Positions 5,274 to 5,792 of a stretch of 5,792 nucleotides of DNA are shown here, piece after piece (position 1 is the stretch's first letter; each line of letters opens with the position of its first letter). The notes below the pieces were generated by a model that was given only the letters and a program-made list of their open reading frames with translations, did no database searches and was not told where the DNA came from. Position numbers and translations under genes: made by a program. Source of the DNA: Eggerthellaceae bacterium (GTDB lineage: Bacteria; Actinomycetota; Coriobacteriia; Coriobacteriales; Eggerthellaceae); contig CAAEDC010000090.1 in the NCBI GenBank assembly GCA_900754495.1, positions 1 to 5,792 on the forward strand, in the 5' to 3' direction.

Positions 5274-5792
5274 CTAGCGCCTTCCCGCCGAATGGCTGCC
5301 GCGCATCGGGGGCAGGTCCTGACCCGCCGCAGTACGGCGGTTGACCGGCATCCCTACCGGCGTAGAAGCGACCTGCTTTTGGCTACGCTCCGCCCTGCGC
5401 TCGATCTTGTCCGCATCGACGCGCTCGCCGTCCTTGGTGTAGTAGGCGTAGTAGTACTCCGAGCCGGTGCCCTCGCAGAACGTCGCGCAGATGCCCAGCA
5501 CGTTGGCACCCGCCTTCTGCAGCTGCTCGTAGGCGTCGACGAGCTCGTCGCGCTTCACCTCGCCGGGCTTGACCACCATGATCGTGCCGTCCACCAGCGT
5601 GGACAGGATGGCGGCATCAACGAACGTGCCGACCGGCGGCATGTCGTAGATCACGTACTCGTAGGACTGTTCCAGACGCTCAACCAGACGGTGGAAGCGC
5701 TTGGACGAGATGATGTCGGCCGGGTTGGGGATGTTGGGCTCGATGTCCAGGAAGTACAGGTTGGGCGTCGTGGTGGTGGCGATGGCGGCGCC
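5274..5792 (-). CDS. cpsD: CpsD/CapB-type BY-kinase (tyrosine autokinase), 3' part only
   Basis: The last 172 residues of a bacterial tyrosine kinase that regulates polysaccharide assembly; the N-terminal part, with the Walker A motif and any fused chain-length (Wzz) domain, lies beyond the right edge. Visible are TTTTPNLYFLDIEPNIPNPA (6-25 of the fragment), typical of the segment before the P-loop ATPase second half, then VIYDMPPVGTFVDA (47-60), the Walker B-like strand with Asp50. TIMVVKPGEVKRDEL (70-84) and NVLGICATF follow. A tyrosine cluster, EYYYAYY (112-118), is the likely autophosphorylation site. After it comes an unusual 54-residue Tyr-free, Arg-rich tail to the TAG stop. The stop is 3 bases before cpsB, whose product should dephosphorylate this cluster. 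The reading frame is open to the window edge. Whether the kinase stands alone or is fused to its Wzz activator cannot be seen. Confidence 0.9.
   Translation of the reverse strand, partial: GAAIATTTTPNLYFLDIEPNIPNPADIISSKRFHRLVERLEQSYEYVIYDMPPVGTFVDAAILSTLVDGTIMVVKPGEVKRDELVDAYEQLQKAGANVLGICATFCEGTGSEYYYAYYTKDGERVDADKIERRAERSQKQVASTPVGMPVNRRTAAGQDLPPMRGSHSAGRR

Overview
The window is one block of minus-strand genes from a Gram-positive-type capsule or exopolysaccharide locus. Every gene reads right to left. The main body has high GC (about 66% in sampled stretches of the UDP-glucose dehydrogenase gene, about 60% in the glycosyltransferase gene). A CpsD/CpsB phosphoregulatory pair together with a LoaP-type antiterminator fits a high-GC Gram-positive gut or oral bacterium. 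Class Coriobacteriia is my best guess, but that is inference and no taxonomic marker is present.

Layout in order of transcription: (1) the 3' part of a CpsD-like tyrosine kinase, running off the right edge; (2) a CpsB-like PHP-family tyrosine phosphatase, 3 bases downstream; (3) a gap of about 570 bases holding a probable sigma-70-type promoter and a long structured leader, including a 16-bp hairpin that pairs better on the minus-strand RNA than on the opposite strand; (4) a LoaP/NusG-paralogue antiterminator; (5) a polyprenyl-phosphate sugar transferase that starts glycan synthesis; (6) a TuaG-like GT-A glycosyltransferase; (7) an Ugd-type UDP-glucose 6-dehydrogenase; (8) a low-GC (about 46%) TupA-like ATP-grasp gene that stops early and looks truncated or decayed. 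Genes 5-8 are packed at 1- to 5-base distances.

How they fit together: CpsD and CpsB control chain assembly by tyrosine phosphorylation and dephosphorylation. LoaP, encoded first in its own transcription unit, probably lets RNA polymerase read through terminators of the long operon. The sugar transferase loads the first sugar on the lipid carrier, the glycosyltransferase extends it, and Ugd supplies UDP-glucuronic acid. A TupA-like amidoligase would attach amino acids. The set recalls teichuronic acid (TuaA, TuaG, TuaD) and teichuronopeptide (TupA) synthesis, so the product is probably an acidic, uronic-acid-containing surface glycan. Flippase, polymerase and the rest of the locus lie outside the window. 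I saw no RNA genes, CRISPR arrays or insertion sequences.
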